64,000 nt of DNA from PBB1 sp046154125 (GTDB lineage Bacteria > Pseudomonadota > Gammaproteobacteria > Burkholderiales > Burkholderiaceae_C). Under the pieces are notes generated by a model. That model had not been told where the DNA came from. It did no database searches and worked only from the letters and a program-made list of their open reading frames with translations. A program made the position numbers and the translations under genes. Positions 27,314 to 35,909 of this stretch are shown piece by piece (the first letter of the stretch is position 1; each line of letters begins with the position of its first letter). Location: NCBI GenBank assembly GCA_046154125.1, contig JBJXEJ010000118.1, positions 51,498-115,497 of the forward strand, given 5' to 3'.

Positions 27314-27904
27314 ATGGTCCTTCCGGGTTCGATCGATCGATCGCGTCGATCGCTGCTGGCGCTGCCACTGATGTGGAGCGGTCTGCCGGACCGGGCGAAT
27401 GCAGCAGCGCGCGCGGCCCTGTCACCACCGCCCGAGGTGCGCAGCGAATTGCCGGGCGCGCGACTGCACGGCGCTGGCAGGCTGACGTTTCTCCTGTTCC
27501 ACGTCTATGACGCACGGCTGTGGACCGGCCCGCAATTCGACGCAGACAGTTTCTTTCAGACACCGCTGGCGCTGGAACTCGAGTACGCGCGGGCCTTTGA
27601 CAATGAAGATGTCGCCGAACGCTCGATCGAAGAGATGCGGCGCAGTGGGTTCATCGCTCCAGAGAAAGCGACACGCTGGCTGGCAGCGATGAAGCAGGCC
27701 TTCCCAGACGTCGCTGAAGGAGACCGGGCCACCGCGGTGCAGGTGCCTGACGTCGCGACACGCTACTACGTCAACGGCAAGTTCACGGGCGAGATCCGCG
27801 ATGCCGAGTTCACACGCCTGTTCTTCGGCATCTGGCTGTCGCGGCGCACATCCGAACCCAGGTTGCGTGAAGCCTTGCTGGCAGGCGCCCGCAGCGGCTC
27901 GTGA
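27314..27904 (+). CDS. Chalcone-isomerase-like exported protein
   Basis: 196-residue protein with an N-terminal signal sequence (RSRRSLLALPLMWSG..., cleavage near residues 28-32). Its mature domain matches the bacterial chalcone-isomerase-like family (LPGARLHGAGRLTFLLFHVYDARLWTG, then ARAFDNEDVAERSIEEMRR, and YYVNGKFTGEI). Bacterial members bind fatty acids or haem-like ligands in related structures, but their reaction is not known. It begins one base after the methyltransferase stop and overlaps the transporter GTG. Confidence 0.85.
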   Translation: MVLPGSIDRSRRSLLALPLMWSGLPDRANAAARAALSPPPEVRSELPGARLHGAGRLTFLLFHVYDARLWTGPQFDADSFFQTPLALELEYARAFDNEDVAERSIEEMRRSGFIAPEKATRWLAAMKQAFPDVAEGDRATAVQVPDVATRYYVNGKFTGEIRDAEFTRLFFGIWLSRRTSEPRLREALLAGARSGS

Positions 27905-29241
27905 CCGAGCCGTTGTCGATGGCCCTCCAGCCCGTCATCCAAGCCACCGGCTTGCCCGAACCTGCGGGCACGCATGCTGCGGTCCTCGGTATGGCGGGAT
28001 GGCGGCCGGGCGTGCGGTACGGCGCACTGGGTCTGCCGCTGGCCTTCGTCGCCCTGCCGCTGTACGTGGTGCTGCCCAACCACTACGCCCGCGAGTTCGG
28101 CATTCCTCTCGCCACGCTGGGTGCGGTGCTGCTCGGCGCACGGGCATTCGATGCAGTTGCCGATCCGCTGATCGGCCGCGCCGCCGACCGCTTGTTGGCC
28201 CGCGGAGCCCGCCGGGCCTGGTGGGCCATCGCCATCGCCGCCCTGGTACTCGCCATCGGCTTCACGGCACTGTTTTTCCCGCAGGTGGAGGGTAAGTCGG
28301 CCTTGCTGGTCTGGTGCGCGCTGACACTCGCAGTGACCTACCTCGGCTACAGCGGGGTGACGGTCATCCACCAGTCGTGGGGAGCGCGCCTGGGCGGCGA
28401 TGCACCGCAGCGCGCACGCATCGTGGCGTGGCGAGAAGGCCTGGCACTGATCGGCGTGCTGATCGCGAGTGTCTTGCCCTCGCTGGCGGGATTGGCGGTG
28501 ACTGCCGCAGTCCTGGCCGCGTTGCTCGTCATGGGCTTGCTGTGTCTGCGCGACGCACCGCAGCCTCCGGCGGCGTCCAACGTGTCTGCCCCGCCGGTGT
28601 CGGTGATGCTGCCCTTCGCAACGCCCGCCTTTCGCCGTTTGCTGGCGGTGTACCTGGTCAATGGCATCGCCAGTGCGGTTCCGGCCACGCTGGTGCTGTT
28701 CTTCATCCGTGATCGATTGCAAGCACCCGCCTACGAGCCGCTTTTTCTCGCCAGCTACTTTGCGGCCGGTGCGTTGTCCATTCCGCTGTGGGTGCGTGCG
28801 GTGCGTTGGTTCGGGCTGGAACGGGCCTGGGTGATCGGCATGGGACTCACGATCGCGGTCTTCAGCTGGGCTGCGCTGCTGGGTGCTGGCAACGTGATGG
28901 CTTACACCGCCGTCTGCGCGCTGAGCGGCGTCGCGCTGGGTGCCGACCTGACTCTGCCGGGCGCGATTCTCGCCGGTGTGATCCAGCGCGCAGGCCATGG
29001 CGAACAGGCCGAAGGGGCCTACTTCGGATGGTGGAATTTCGCGACCAAGCTCAACCTCGCGCTGGCCGCAGGGATCGCACTGCCCGCGCTGGCCTGGTTC
29101 GGTTACGAACCAGGAAGTCGCAGCCCGCAGGCACTGAACGCACTGACCACCGCCTACTGTCTGCTGCCGTGCGTGCTGAAGCTTTGTGCTGCCGCGCTGC
29201 TGCACACCCTGATGATCCGCCAACCTCGGGAACCGAGATGA
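27901..29241 (+). CDS. GPH/MelB-type major facilitator transporter
   Basis: 446-residue polytopic membrane protein with about 12 transmembrane helices. The loop-2/3 motif DAVADPLIGRAADRL is the signature of the glycoside-pentoside-hexuronide:cation symporter family. In such stress operons the natural substrate is unknown and a lipid or a lipid-derived product is as likely as a sugar. GTG start within GTGA overlapping the previous stop; its own stop overlaps the DUF3833 ATG. Confidence 0.9.
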   Translation: MTEPLSMALQPVIQATGLPEPAGTHAAVLGMAGWRPGVRYGALGLPLAFVALPLYVVLPNHYAREFGIPLATLGAVLLGARAFDAVADPLIGRAADRLLARGARRAWWAIAIAALVLAIGFTALFFPQVEGKSALLVWCALTLAVTYLGYSGVTVIHQSWGARLGGDAPQRARIVAWREGLALIGVLIASVLPSLAGLAVTAAVLAALLVMGLLCLRDAPQPPAASNVSAPPVSVMLPFATPAFRRLLAVYLVNGIASAVPATLVLFFIRDRLQAPAYEPLFLASYFAAGALSIPLWVRAVRWFGLERAWVIGMGLTIAVFSWAALLGAGNVMAYTAVCALSGVALGADLTLPGAILAGVIQRAGHGEQAEGAYFGWWNFATKLNLALAAGIALPALAWFGYEPGSRSPQALNALTTAYCLLPCVLKLCAAALLHTLMIRQPREPR

Positions 29242-29771
29242 AACGACGTTCGATCCTGGCCGCGACAGTCGCGGCCACCGCCTTGCTGGCCGCCTGTGCG
29301 TCGCCGACCCCCGCCGACTACGCCACTGAAAAGCCGCTGCTCGACCTGAAGACCTACTTCAACGGCAACGTCACCGCGCACGGCATCTTCACCGACCGCT
29401 CGGGCAAGGTCGTGCGTCGGTTCTCCGTCACCATGGACTGCAGCTGGAACGACGACGACGGCATGCTCGATGAGCGATTCATCTACAGCGACGGCGAGAA
29501 GCAGCGGCGCGTCTGGCATCTGAAGAAGCTGGCCGGCGGCCAGTACACCGGCACCGCCGACGACGTGGTCGGCACCGCACAGGGCCGCAGTTCGGGCAAT
29601 GCCCTGCAGTGGAGCTACACGCTGCGCCTGCCCGTCGATGGCAAGACGTACGAGGTCCAGTTCGACGACTGGATGTACCTGATGGACGAGCACGTGATGC
29701 TCAACAAGGCGGTGATGAGCAAGTTCGGCGTGCGCCTTGGCGAGGTCACGCTGGCGTTTCACAAGCAATGA
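29238..29771 (+). CDS. DUF3833 lipoprotein
   Basis: 177-residue lipoprotein. The signal peptide ends in the lipobox LLAAC (Cys about residue 20). The mature part has the DUF3833 features (LDLKTYFNGNVTAHGIFTDRSG and DDWMYLMDEHVMLNKAVMSKFG). It contains no membrane helix beyond the signal. Its function is unknown; its place between a transporter and an SDR suggests it presents or carries a lipid product at the outer membrane. ATGA overlap with the transporter gene. Confidence 0.9.
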   Translation: MKRRSILAATVAATALLAACASPTPADYATEKPLLDLKTYFNGNVTAHGIFTDRSGKVVRRFSVTMDCSWNDDDGMLDERFIYSDGEKQRRVWHLKKLAGGQYTGTADDVVGTAQGRSSGNALQWSYTLRLPVDGKTYEVQFDDWMYLMDEHVMLNKAVMSKFGVRLGEVTLAFHKQ

Positions 29772-29784
29772 CACCGGGAAAAGC

Positions 29785-30558
29785 ATGTCCCTGAACCCAC
29801 GCATCACCGACTGGACCGGGCGCGTCGTCTGGCTGGTCGGCGCCTCCAGCGGCATCGGCCTCGCGACCGCGAAGCTGATGCATCAGCTCGGCGCCACCGT
29901 CGTCGTCTCGGCGCGCAACGCGGCGGCCATCGAGGCGTTCGAGACGGGTCACGAAGGCAGCATGGGCATCGCGCTTGACGCCACCGATCGCGGCGCAATG
30001 GCGCGCGCGGTCGAGCGCATCGTCACTTGCTACGGCCGCATCGACCTCGCGTTGTACTGCGCCGGCCATTACGCGCCAATGCGCGCCACCGAGTTCGACC
30101 TCGACGAGATGCTGCAGCACGACAAAGTCAACTACGTCGGTGCGCTGTATCTGCTCGACGCGGTGCTGCCAGTGCTGATCCGCCAGAAATCGGGGCACCT
30201 GAGCCTCGTGTCGAGCGTGGCGGGCTACCGCGGCCTGCCCAACTCACTGGCCTATGGCCCGACCAAGGCGGCGCTCATCAACCTCGCGCAGACGCTCTAC
30301 CTCGACCTGCACCCGCTCGGCATTGGCGTGTCGGTGATCTGCCCTGGCTTCGTCGCAACATCGCTGACCGCGCAGAATGAATTCAGGATGCCGGCGCTGA
30401 TCCAACCCGAAGAGGCAGCACGCGAGATGGTGGCAGGCTGGGCGTCGGGACGCTTCGAGATCCACTTCCCGAAACGGTTCACCCGCTTCCTCAAGGCCCT
30501 GAGCCACCTCGGCGACGCACCCTACTTCCACGCGATCCGTCGGGTCACAGGACTGTAG
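29785..30558 (+). CDS. Short-chain dehydrogenase/reductase
   Basis: 257-residue SDR. Cofactor motif VGASSGIG (about residues 17-24), structural NxxG-like region (LYCAGHYAP), and the active-site triad Ser (SSVAGY) with Tyr-x-x-x-Lys (AYGPTKAAL). The C-terminus contains a FPKRFTRFLKALS stretch that is hydrophobic-basic, suggesting membrane contact. Start ATG 29785 is 13 bases after the DUF3833 stop. Substrate unknown. Confidence 0.93.
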   Translation: MSLNPRITDWTGRVVWLVGASSGIGLATAKLMHQLGATVVVSARNAAAIEAFETGHEGSMGIALDATDRGAMARAVERIVTCYGRIDLALYCAGHYAPMRATEFDLDEMLQHDKVNYVGALYLLDAVLPVLIRQKSGHLSLVSSVAGYRGLPNSLAYGPTKAALINLAQTLYLDLHPLGIGVSVICPGFVATSLTAQNEFRMPALIQPEEAAREMVAGWASGRFEIHFPKRFTRFLKALSHLGDAPYFHAIRRVTGL

Positions 30559-30568
30559 GAGCCTGCCG

Positions 30569-31021
30569 ATGAGGCCCGAACCCACCGAGCGCAGCAACGA
30601 CCCACGCGTCGCTCGCATCGTCGACGCCTTCGAGACGCTGACGCCGGCCGACATCCCGCGGCTCGGCGAGTTCTACGCGGCCGATGCCGCATTCAAGGAC
30701 CCGTTCAACGAGGTACACGGCGTGACGGCGATCCAGCAGGTGTTCGCACACATGTACGTCGCGCTCGACTCGCCTCGCTTCGTGGTCCACGACGTGATCG
30801 TGCAGGGCGATCAGTGCGTGCTCACCTGGGATTTCCTGTTCCGCTTCCGGCGCTTCAGCAGCGAGTTGCAGACCGTGCGCGGCGCGTCGCACCTGCGGCT
30901 TGACGCGCGCGGGCTCATCACGCTGCACCGCGACTACTGGGATGCGGCTGAAGAACTGTACGAAAAGCTTCCCGCCATCGGCGCATTGATGCGCTGGCTG
31001 AAGCAACGGGCCAACTCGTGA
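30569..31021 (+). CDS. Nuclear transport factor 2/SnoaL-like protein
   Basis: 150-residue small alpha-beta cone-fold protein of the NTF2-like superfamily (FETLTPADIPRLGEFYAADAAFKDPFNEVHG near residues 16-46). Members are isomerases, dehydratases or ligand-binding proteins acting on hydrophobic small molecules. The key catalytic residues are not defined. It lies 10 bases behind the SDR gene in the same operon. Confidence 0.85.
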   Translation: MRPEPTERSNDPRVARIVDAFETLTPADIPRLGEFYAADAAFKDPFNEVHGVTAIQQVFAHMYVALDSPRFVVHDVIVQGDQCVLTWDFLFRFRRFSSELQTVRGASHLRLDARGLITLHRDYWDAAEELYEKLPAIGALMRWLKQRANS

Positions 31022-31034
31022 GTGCGGGGACCGG

Positions 31035-32066
31035 ATGAAGCGTGTCGCCGTGATTGGCGCGGGCATCGCAGGCCTCGCCGCGGCAGCCGGACTGCAATCG
31101 ACCGGGCACGCGGTGACGTTGTTGGAGAAAAGCCGCGGGGCCGGTGGGCGATGCGCAACGCGGCGCAGCGCTGCAGGGTCCTTCAACCACGGCGCCCCCG
31201 GGTTCGCCGCCACCACCGCGGCGTTTTGCGGCACGGCCATGCAGTGGCGGGACGCGGGCTGGGCGGCCGTCGAGGGGGCAGCTGGCGCATCGAGCTTCGA
31301 TGAGGCAAACGCATTCCAGGCATTCGGCCTGCCGTCGATGAACTCGCTCGCGCAGCACCTGGCAGCAGAGCTGGCGGCGGGTGTCGACTTGCGCTTCAAC
31401 ACCCACGTGTCGAGCATCGAACTCGCCCCTGACGTGGCGATGGATCACGCCTGGCGGCTGCGTCTGATCGATGGCCAGCTCGACGCGAACCGCTTCAACG
31501 CAGTCGTGGTCGCTGTCCCTGCAGAACAGGCCGCAGTATTGCTGGATCCGGACGCTGCACTCGCCGATGCGATGCGGACGACCCTCAGCGACCCGTGCTG
31601 GACGGTGATGGCGGCGTGGTCGCAGCAGACGCCCACGTTGCGAAGCAGATACCACGGCACCGATCCACTCGGAGCGCTGTCACTCGCGTGTTGTGACGAT
31701 ACGCGCCGCGTCCGCACCGACGCGGCCGACACCAGCTGCCGCTGGGTGCTGCACGCCACGCCGGCATGGACTTTCGACCATCTGGAAGCTGCGCCTGCCG
31801 AGGTGATCACCAAACTGCTCCGTGCGTTCGCGGAGAAGTGCGGCGTCGACCTCGGCATCCCGGTTCACTCGGCCGCGCACCGCTGGCGCTACGCCCAGGT
31901 GCAAACGCCACGTGCCGAACCGTTCGGCTGGAATGCGTCTCTTCGACTGGGAGCATGTGGTGACGCGTGGCACGGCGCCAGCACCCCGCCAAGGCAACGC
32001 GCCGACGGCATTGAACGCGCCTGGCTGAGCGGCCGAGCACTCGCACAGCAGATGGCCCGAGAGTGA
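31035..32066 (+). CDS. Renalase-like FAD/NAD(P)-dependent oxidoreductase
   Basis: 343-residue flavoprotein of the COG3380 type. The dinucleotide-binding motif VIGAGIAGLAAAAGL is at residues 5-19, followed by LLEKSRGAGGRCATRR, the ribose-contacting glutamate and arginines typical of renalase-like proteins. The C-terminal LGACGDAWHG contacts FAD. Last gene of the operon, 13 bases after the SnoaL-like gene, convergent with the MFS gene. Confidence 0.9.
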   Translation: MKRVAVIGAGIAGLAAAAGLQSTGHAVTLLEKSRGAGGRCATRRSAAGSFNHGAPGFAATTAAFCGTAMQWRDAGWAAVEGAAGASSFDEANAFQAFGLPSMNSLAQHLAAELAAGVDLRFNTHVSSIELAPDVAMDHAWRLRLIDGQLDANRFNAVVVAVPAEQAAVLLDPDAALADAMRTTLSDPCWTVMAAWSQQTPTLRSRYHGTDPLGALSLACCDDTRRVRTDAADTSCRWVLHATPAWTFDHLEAAPAEVITKLLRAFAEKCGVDLGIPVHSAAHRWRYAQVQTPRAEPFGWNASLRLGACGDAWHGASTPPRQRADGIERAWLSGRALAQQMARE

Positions 32067-32102
32067 CGAGCGTCAGAACCGGTGGGAGCGCCCGATGTGC
32101 GT

Positions 32103-33287
32103 TCAGCCGTGACCAGCGAGCCCGGAAAACCGGCGCGACAGCAGCAGCACCCCGATCGCCAACATGCTCAACCACGCGGCCTGACCAGGTGCACCAAAGA
32201 AGTCGAGCATCACACCGCTGAACGAGGGGCCGACGGCGCCTCCGACGGTATAGCCGGTGATCATCGCTGCGGTACCGGCGACAGCCGACGTCGCGGCGAA
32301 CTGATGGGCCACGCGGATCATCGTCAGCGTGTAGAGGGCACCACCGACGGCGCCCCAGACAAACGCACAGATCCACAGCACCGGCGGCCATGCCGTCGCG
32401 GCAACGAAGGCCGCCGATGCCGCCAGCAACAGCGCGCCGGCCAGGGCGAACACCCGGCGCGGGGAAACTTGATCAGACAGCCAGCCGCACGGGTACTGCA
32501 GCATGAAACTGCCGAGGCCCAGCACTCCAGCCACCGACGTGGCAGCTGCAAGCGACAGGCCCGTCTGCGAACCGTAGGCGGTCGTGATCGAGCCGAGACC
32601 GGCCTCGAACACACCGCCCGCAAACGCGATCGCCACCAGACCCGGCACGCTGCAGATCGTCGCCCACAGGCCGGCGGGAAGCGCGTCCTCGTTGCCGGCT
32701 TGCAGCGCGCTCACCGCGCGGCTGAGGGTGAGGCACAGCCCCGTAACCATCAGTGCGGCAGCAAACACCGTCAGTGCACGCGGTGACAACGGCAACAGGC
32801 CCGGAAGAAACGGCCCGACGGCCAGGGCAGCGCCGAGCGCCGTCTGGTAGAGCCCGGTGAAGCGCCCGCGCCGCTCCGGCGGCGCGTTGTGCGCGATCAG
32901 CGCCTCGGTGCCGTTCCAGACCGCCGCGGCTCCGATGCCGCCCACCACAGCCAACGCACACCACAACGCGTATTGCTCGGTGACCGCGTAACCCAGTGTC
33001 GCCAGCGCTTCCAGGCCCATGCCCCAACGGTAGGCAGCCGCCACCCCGATCCGGTCGAAGACGGCCGGCATCAAAGGGACCATCAGCGCGACGGTCAGGA
33101 ACGGGAGCATCGCGAGCACGCCGATTGCCGAAGCGCTGACGCCCGCCGTCTGCAGCCGAACCGCCAGCACCGGCTGCAGCATCGAGAACGAAAGCACCAT
33201 CAGCGTCGTGGCACAGGCCACCCGCAGCAGCGCGATCAGGCGGACTGCAAGAGCTGCGGCGGTGAGTTCTCCGGAGGAAGCACTCAC
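32103..33287 (-). CDS. Major facilitator superfamily transporter
   Basis: 394-residue protein with about 12 transmembrane helices, resembling the YcaD-like MFS subgroup (DRIGVAAAYRWGMGLEALATLGYA; GRFTGLYQTALG; YPCGWLSDQVSPRRVF). It is an exporter or uptake system with unknown substrate. The start is GTG 33287, overlapping the stop of the upstream 55-codon gene by four bases. Confidence 0.88.
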   Translation of the reverse strand: MSASSGELTAAALAVRLIALLRVACATTLMVLSFSMLQPVLAVRLQTAGVSASAIGVLAMLPFLTVALMVPLMPAVFDRIGVAAAYRWGMGLEALATLGYAVTEQYALWCALAVVGGIGAAAVWNGTEALIAHNAPPERRGRFTGLYQTALGAALAVGPFLPGLLPLSPRALTVFAAALMVTGLCLTLSRAVSALQAGNEDALPAGLWATICSVPGLVAIAFAGGVFEAGLGSITTAYGSQTGLSLAAATSVAGVLGLGSFMLQYPCGWLSDQVSPRRVFALAGALLLAASAAFVAATAWPPVLWICAFVWGAVGGALYTLTMIRVAHQFAATSAVAGTAAMITGYTVGGAVGPSFSGVMLDFFGAPGQAAWLSMLAIGVLLLSRRFSGLAGHG

Positions 33288-33451
33288 CGGCGCAGCTTCA
33301 CGTCGGTGGGCTTCTCATCGAAGTAGCACTCGCCTTCGAACCAGCGGCCGCTCAGGTCGGCACAGATGCCCTGTGCATGCCAGACCTTCAGGCCGAACAC
33401 GACCATCACCACGAACAGCCCGCCCAGCATCAACAGCCACTTGTCCTTCAT
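33284..33451 (-). CDS. Small single-pass membrane protein
   Basis: 55 residues: a short positively charged start (MKDKW), one hydrophobic helix (about residues 5-24) and a small exported or cytosolic tail with two cysteines (GICADLSGRWFEGECYFDE). Its ATG lies four bases after the corA stop and its TGA overlaps the transporter GTG, so tight coupling argues that it is real. I do not recognise the family. Confidence 0.65.
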   Translation of the reverse strand: MKDKWLLMLGGLFVVMVVFGLKVWHAQGICADLSGRWFEGECYFDEKPTDVKLRR

Positions 33452-33455
33452 CGGA

Positions 33456-34415
33456 TCACAGCCAGCCCTTGCGCCGAAAGTAGATGAACGGCACCGCGAC
33501 CGATGCAACCATCAAGGCAATGGCATACGGATAGCCGAGGGCCCAGTCGAGCTCTGGAATCGACTTGAAGTTCATGCCGTAAATGCTGGCGATCAGCGTC
33601 GGCGGCAGCAGCCCGACGCTGGCCACCGAGAACAGCTTGATGATCTTGTTCTGGTTGATGTTGATGAAGCCGACCGTGGCATTCATCAGGAAGTTGATCT
33701 TGTCGAACAGGAAGGTGGTGTGGCTGTCCAGCGAGTCGATGTCGCGCATGATCTGACGAGCTTCCTCGAACTGTTCGGCGTTGAGGAGCCGACTGCGCAT
33801 CATGAAGCTGACTGCACGCCGCGTATCCATCACGTTGCGCCGGATGCGGCCGTTCAGGTCTTCCTCCTTCGCGATGGCCGACAGCGCCTCGGCCGCCATC
33901 GCATCGTTGACGTCTTCCTTCAGCACGCGCTGGCTGACCTTCTCGAGCGCGTCGTAGATGCCTTCGAGTGCATCGGCGCTGTACTCGGCATCCGCGTCGT
34001 ACAGCTTCAGCAGCACGTCCTTGGCGTCTTCGATGAGCGCCGGGATGCGCCGCGCGCGAAGCCGCAGCAGCCGGAACACAGGCAACTCCTCGCCGTGCAC
34101 CGAGAACAGCACATTCTTGAACAGGATGAACGCGACCCGAACGTTGCGCGGGGTTTCGTCGTCATCGATCAAGAAGTCGCTTCGAATGTGCAGCTCGCCG
34201 TTGTCTTCCTCGTAGAAGCGGGCCGATTCCTCCAGATCGTCGTCGACCGCGTCGTCGGGAATGGTGACGCCGAAGTGCTGGGCGATCCAGCCCTTTTCCT
34301 CAGCCGTCGGTGCATCGAGATCGACCCACACCGGCTGCACGTTCGCCAGCGCGGCGCGGCTTTCGATTTCTTCCTGGAAAAGGCGGCCATTGGCCAGCGA
34401 GAAGACATTGAGCAT
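33456..34415 (-). CDS. corA: Magnesium/cobalt transport protein CorA
   Basis: 319-residue CorA channel. The long cytoplasmic funnel helices fill residues 1-255. Two C-terminal transmembrane helices follow, with the ion-selecting YGMNF motif between them and the basic end RRKGWL. It mediates magnesium uptake. First gene of a minus-strand set with the small membrane protein and the MFS transporter. Confidence 0.97.
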   Translation of the reverse strand: MLNVFSLANGRLFQEEIESRAALANVQPVWVDLDAPTAEEKGWIAQHFGVTIPDDAVDDDLEESARFYEEDNGELHIRSDFLIDDDETPRNVRVAFILFKNVLFSVHGEELPVFRLLRLRARRIPALIEDAKDVLLKLYDADAEYSADALEGIYDALEKVSQRVLKEDVNDAMAAEALSAIAKEEDLNGRIRRNVMDTRRAVSFMMRSRLLNAEQFEEARQIMRDIDSLDSHTTFLFDKINFLMNATVGFININQNKIIKLFSVASVGLLPPTLIASIYGMNFKSIPELDWALGYPYAIALMVASVAVPFIYFRRKGWL

Positions 34416-34791
34416 CGGAGCTCCAACAAGCCGACGGTCGTGGATACAGCCGTCGGAGGCCTAGGGGTGCAAGGATCGCAACCGTCTCACCCCTTGGCCC
34501 GACCTGCGCTGCATCGCAAGGTCTGCGCGGAGTGGACGGTCACCGCGGGGCGGGCATGTCCAAGTCGAACTCCAGTTGATTCAACACCGAAAAATTATCG
34601 CATCGCAACATGAAGCCCAGATCACCAAACCGGGCAGACCGCACGCAATGGCTGGAGGCCTATCGGCCCGAAACCTTGCCAGTGCGACGGATCAGGAGCA
34701 AGATGAATTTCGGTCGGGTAGCTGATGCCGTCCATCGCAAGGCGGCCCACCGTTGTGATCCCTGTCTTTCATTCCTGCGAAAGGAGTTCCC
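34416..34791. other. 376-base divergent region between corA and hpf
   Basis: No supported gene. Near corA it has two inverted repeats that could fold in the corA 5' leader: CCGACGG...CCGTCGG (34431-34456) and GGGGTG...CACCCC (34464-34493). A 61-codon plus frame at 34610-34795 overlaps the hpf start and is not protein-like. It should carry the promoters of both genes; I see no strong consensus pair. Confidence 0.5.
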
Positions 34792-35133
34792 ATGAACTTG
34801 ACGATCAGCGGCCACCACTTGGAAATCACGCCATCGCTGCGTGAGTATGTACTCACAAAATTGGACCGGGTCACCCGGCATTTCGACCAGGTGGTCGACA
34901 TCAACGTGTTGCTGTCGGTGGAAAAGCTGACGGAAAAGGAACGCCGGCAAAAGGCCGAAGTCACTGTCCACGTCAAAGGCAAGGACATCTTCATCGAACA
35001 CGCAGCCGAGGACATGTATGCAGCCGTCGATCAGTTGATGGACAAGCTCGATCGTCAGGTGTGCCGCCACAAGGGCCGCCTCCAGAACCATCACCACGTG
35101 GCTGCCAAACGCATCGATGCGCGCGCGGCCTGA
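34792..35133 (+). CDS. hpf: Ribosome hibernation promoting factor
   Basis: 113-residue short HPF/YfiA-family protein that dimerises or inactivates 70S ribosomes in stationary phase. Beta-alpha-beta-beta-beta-alpha core seen from NLTISGHHLEIT to DRQVCRHKGRL. It has a strong AAGGAG ribosome site six bases ahead of ATG 34792. It precedes ptsN and hprK, as in many betaproteobacteria, but rpoN, its common upstream neighbour, is absent here. A strong terminator follows. Confidence 0.95.
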   Translation: MNLTISGHHLEITPSLREYVLTKLDRVTRHFDQVVDINVLLSVEKLTEKERRQKAEVTVHVKGKDIFIEHAAEDMYAAVDQLMDKLDRQVCRHKGRLQNHHHVAAKRIDARAA

Positions 35134-35162
35134 TCCAGGGCAGCTTGCTGTCGGATCGAGAA

Positions 35163-35186
35163 AGCGGCCTCCGGGCCGCTTTTTTT
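35163..35186 (+). terminator. Intrinsic terminator after hpf
   Basis: AGCGGCC-TCCG-GGCCGCT hairpin with seven T directly after, 30 bases beyond the hpf stop. It separates hpf from the ptsN transcript. Confidence 0.92.
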
Positions 35187-35283
35187 CTCCGCTGTCCAGC
35201 GTCCCGCAAGCGCGGGGGTGCAACGGCATTGCTGCGATGCAGCATCGTGTGCACAATGGTGTTGCGAATGGAACACCGCCGGT

Positions 35284-35310
35284 ATGGGAAAGGGTTCCCA
35301 TTTCTATAAT
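35284..35310 (+). promoter_or_regulatory. ptsN promoter with palindromic operator candidate
   Basis: A perfect -10 TATAAT (35305-35310) has no good -35. In its place lies ATGGGAA-AGGG-TTCCCAT (35284-35301), an exact 7-4-7 inverted repeat ending four bases before the -10. This geometry fits a repressor or activator site over the -35 region. Confidence 0.55.
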
Positions 35311-35377
35311 CAGCCGCTTTAGGCTCCACGCAAGCGCGCAACGAAGCCCCGGCTGAAGTTGACACTTGGATTGCCCG

Positions 35378-35848
35378 ATGAATCGTCTCGCCGCCATCCT
35401 GCCCGCCAGCAATGTGCTCGTGGATGTGGACGCTACAAGCAAGAAGCGCGTCTTCGAACACGCCGGCCTGTTGTTCGAAAACCAGCACGCCATCGCGCGT
35501 GCCACGGTGACGGACAACCTGTTCGCGCGTGAACGGCTGGGCTCGACCGGGCTCGGTCACGGCGTGGCGATTCCGCACGGCCGCATCAAGGGTCTGAAGA
35601 ACCCGCTAGCCGCCGTGGCGCGCGTGCAGCAGCCGATTCCCTTTGACGCCCCGGACGACGAGCCCGTCACGCTGCTCATTTTCCTGCTGGTGCCCGAAGC
35701 GGCCACGCAGCGGCACCTCGAGATCCTTTCCGAAATCGCGGAGATGCTCAGCGACCGCGACCTGCGCGAGCGCTTGAAGACCGAGGTGGATGCCGCCAAG
35801 GTGCATGAGCTCATCGCCAACTGGGAGCCGCTGAAGTCGGTGGCCTGA
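35378..35848 (+). CDS. ptsN: Nitrogen-related phosphotransferase EIIA(Ntr)
   Basis: 156-residue EIIA of the nitrogen PTS branch, which accepts phosphate from NPr/HPr and regulates transport and metabolism. The phosphorylated histidine is H67 in VAIPHGR, with the supporting H61 in GLGHG. ATG 35378 is chosen; a TTG four codons upstream is possible. It lies 61 bases before hprK. Confidence 0.96.
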   Translation: MNRLAAILPASNVLVDVDATSKKRVFEHAGLLFENQHAIARATVTDNLFARERLGSTGLGHGVAIPHGRIKGLKNPLAAVARVQQPIPFDAPDDEPVTLLIFLLVPEAATQRHLEILSEIAEMLSDRDLRERLKTEVDAAKVHELIANWEPLKSVA

Positions 35849-35909
35849 TGCCCCGCAGGTCAGCGCGCAACCTGGCGCAGACGCTGTCTCCACAGCGAGC
35901 ACGGATCGC

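Noticed and set aside
34610..34795. 61-codon plus frame before hpf
   Set aside because: No ribosome site and unlike protein; overlaps the hpf ATG by chance.
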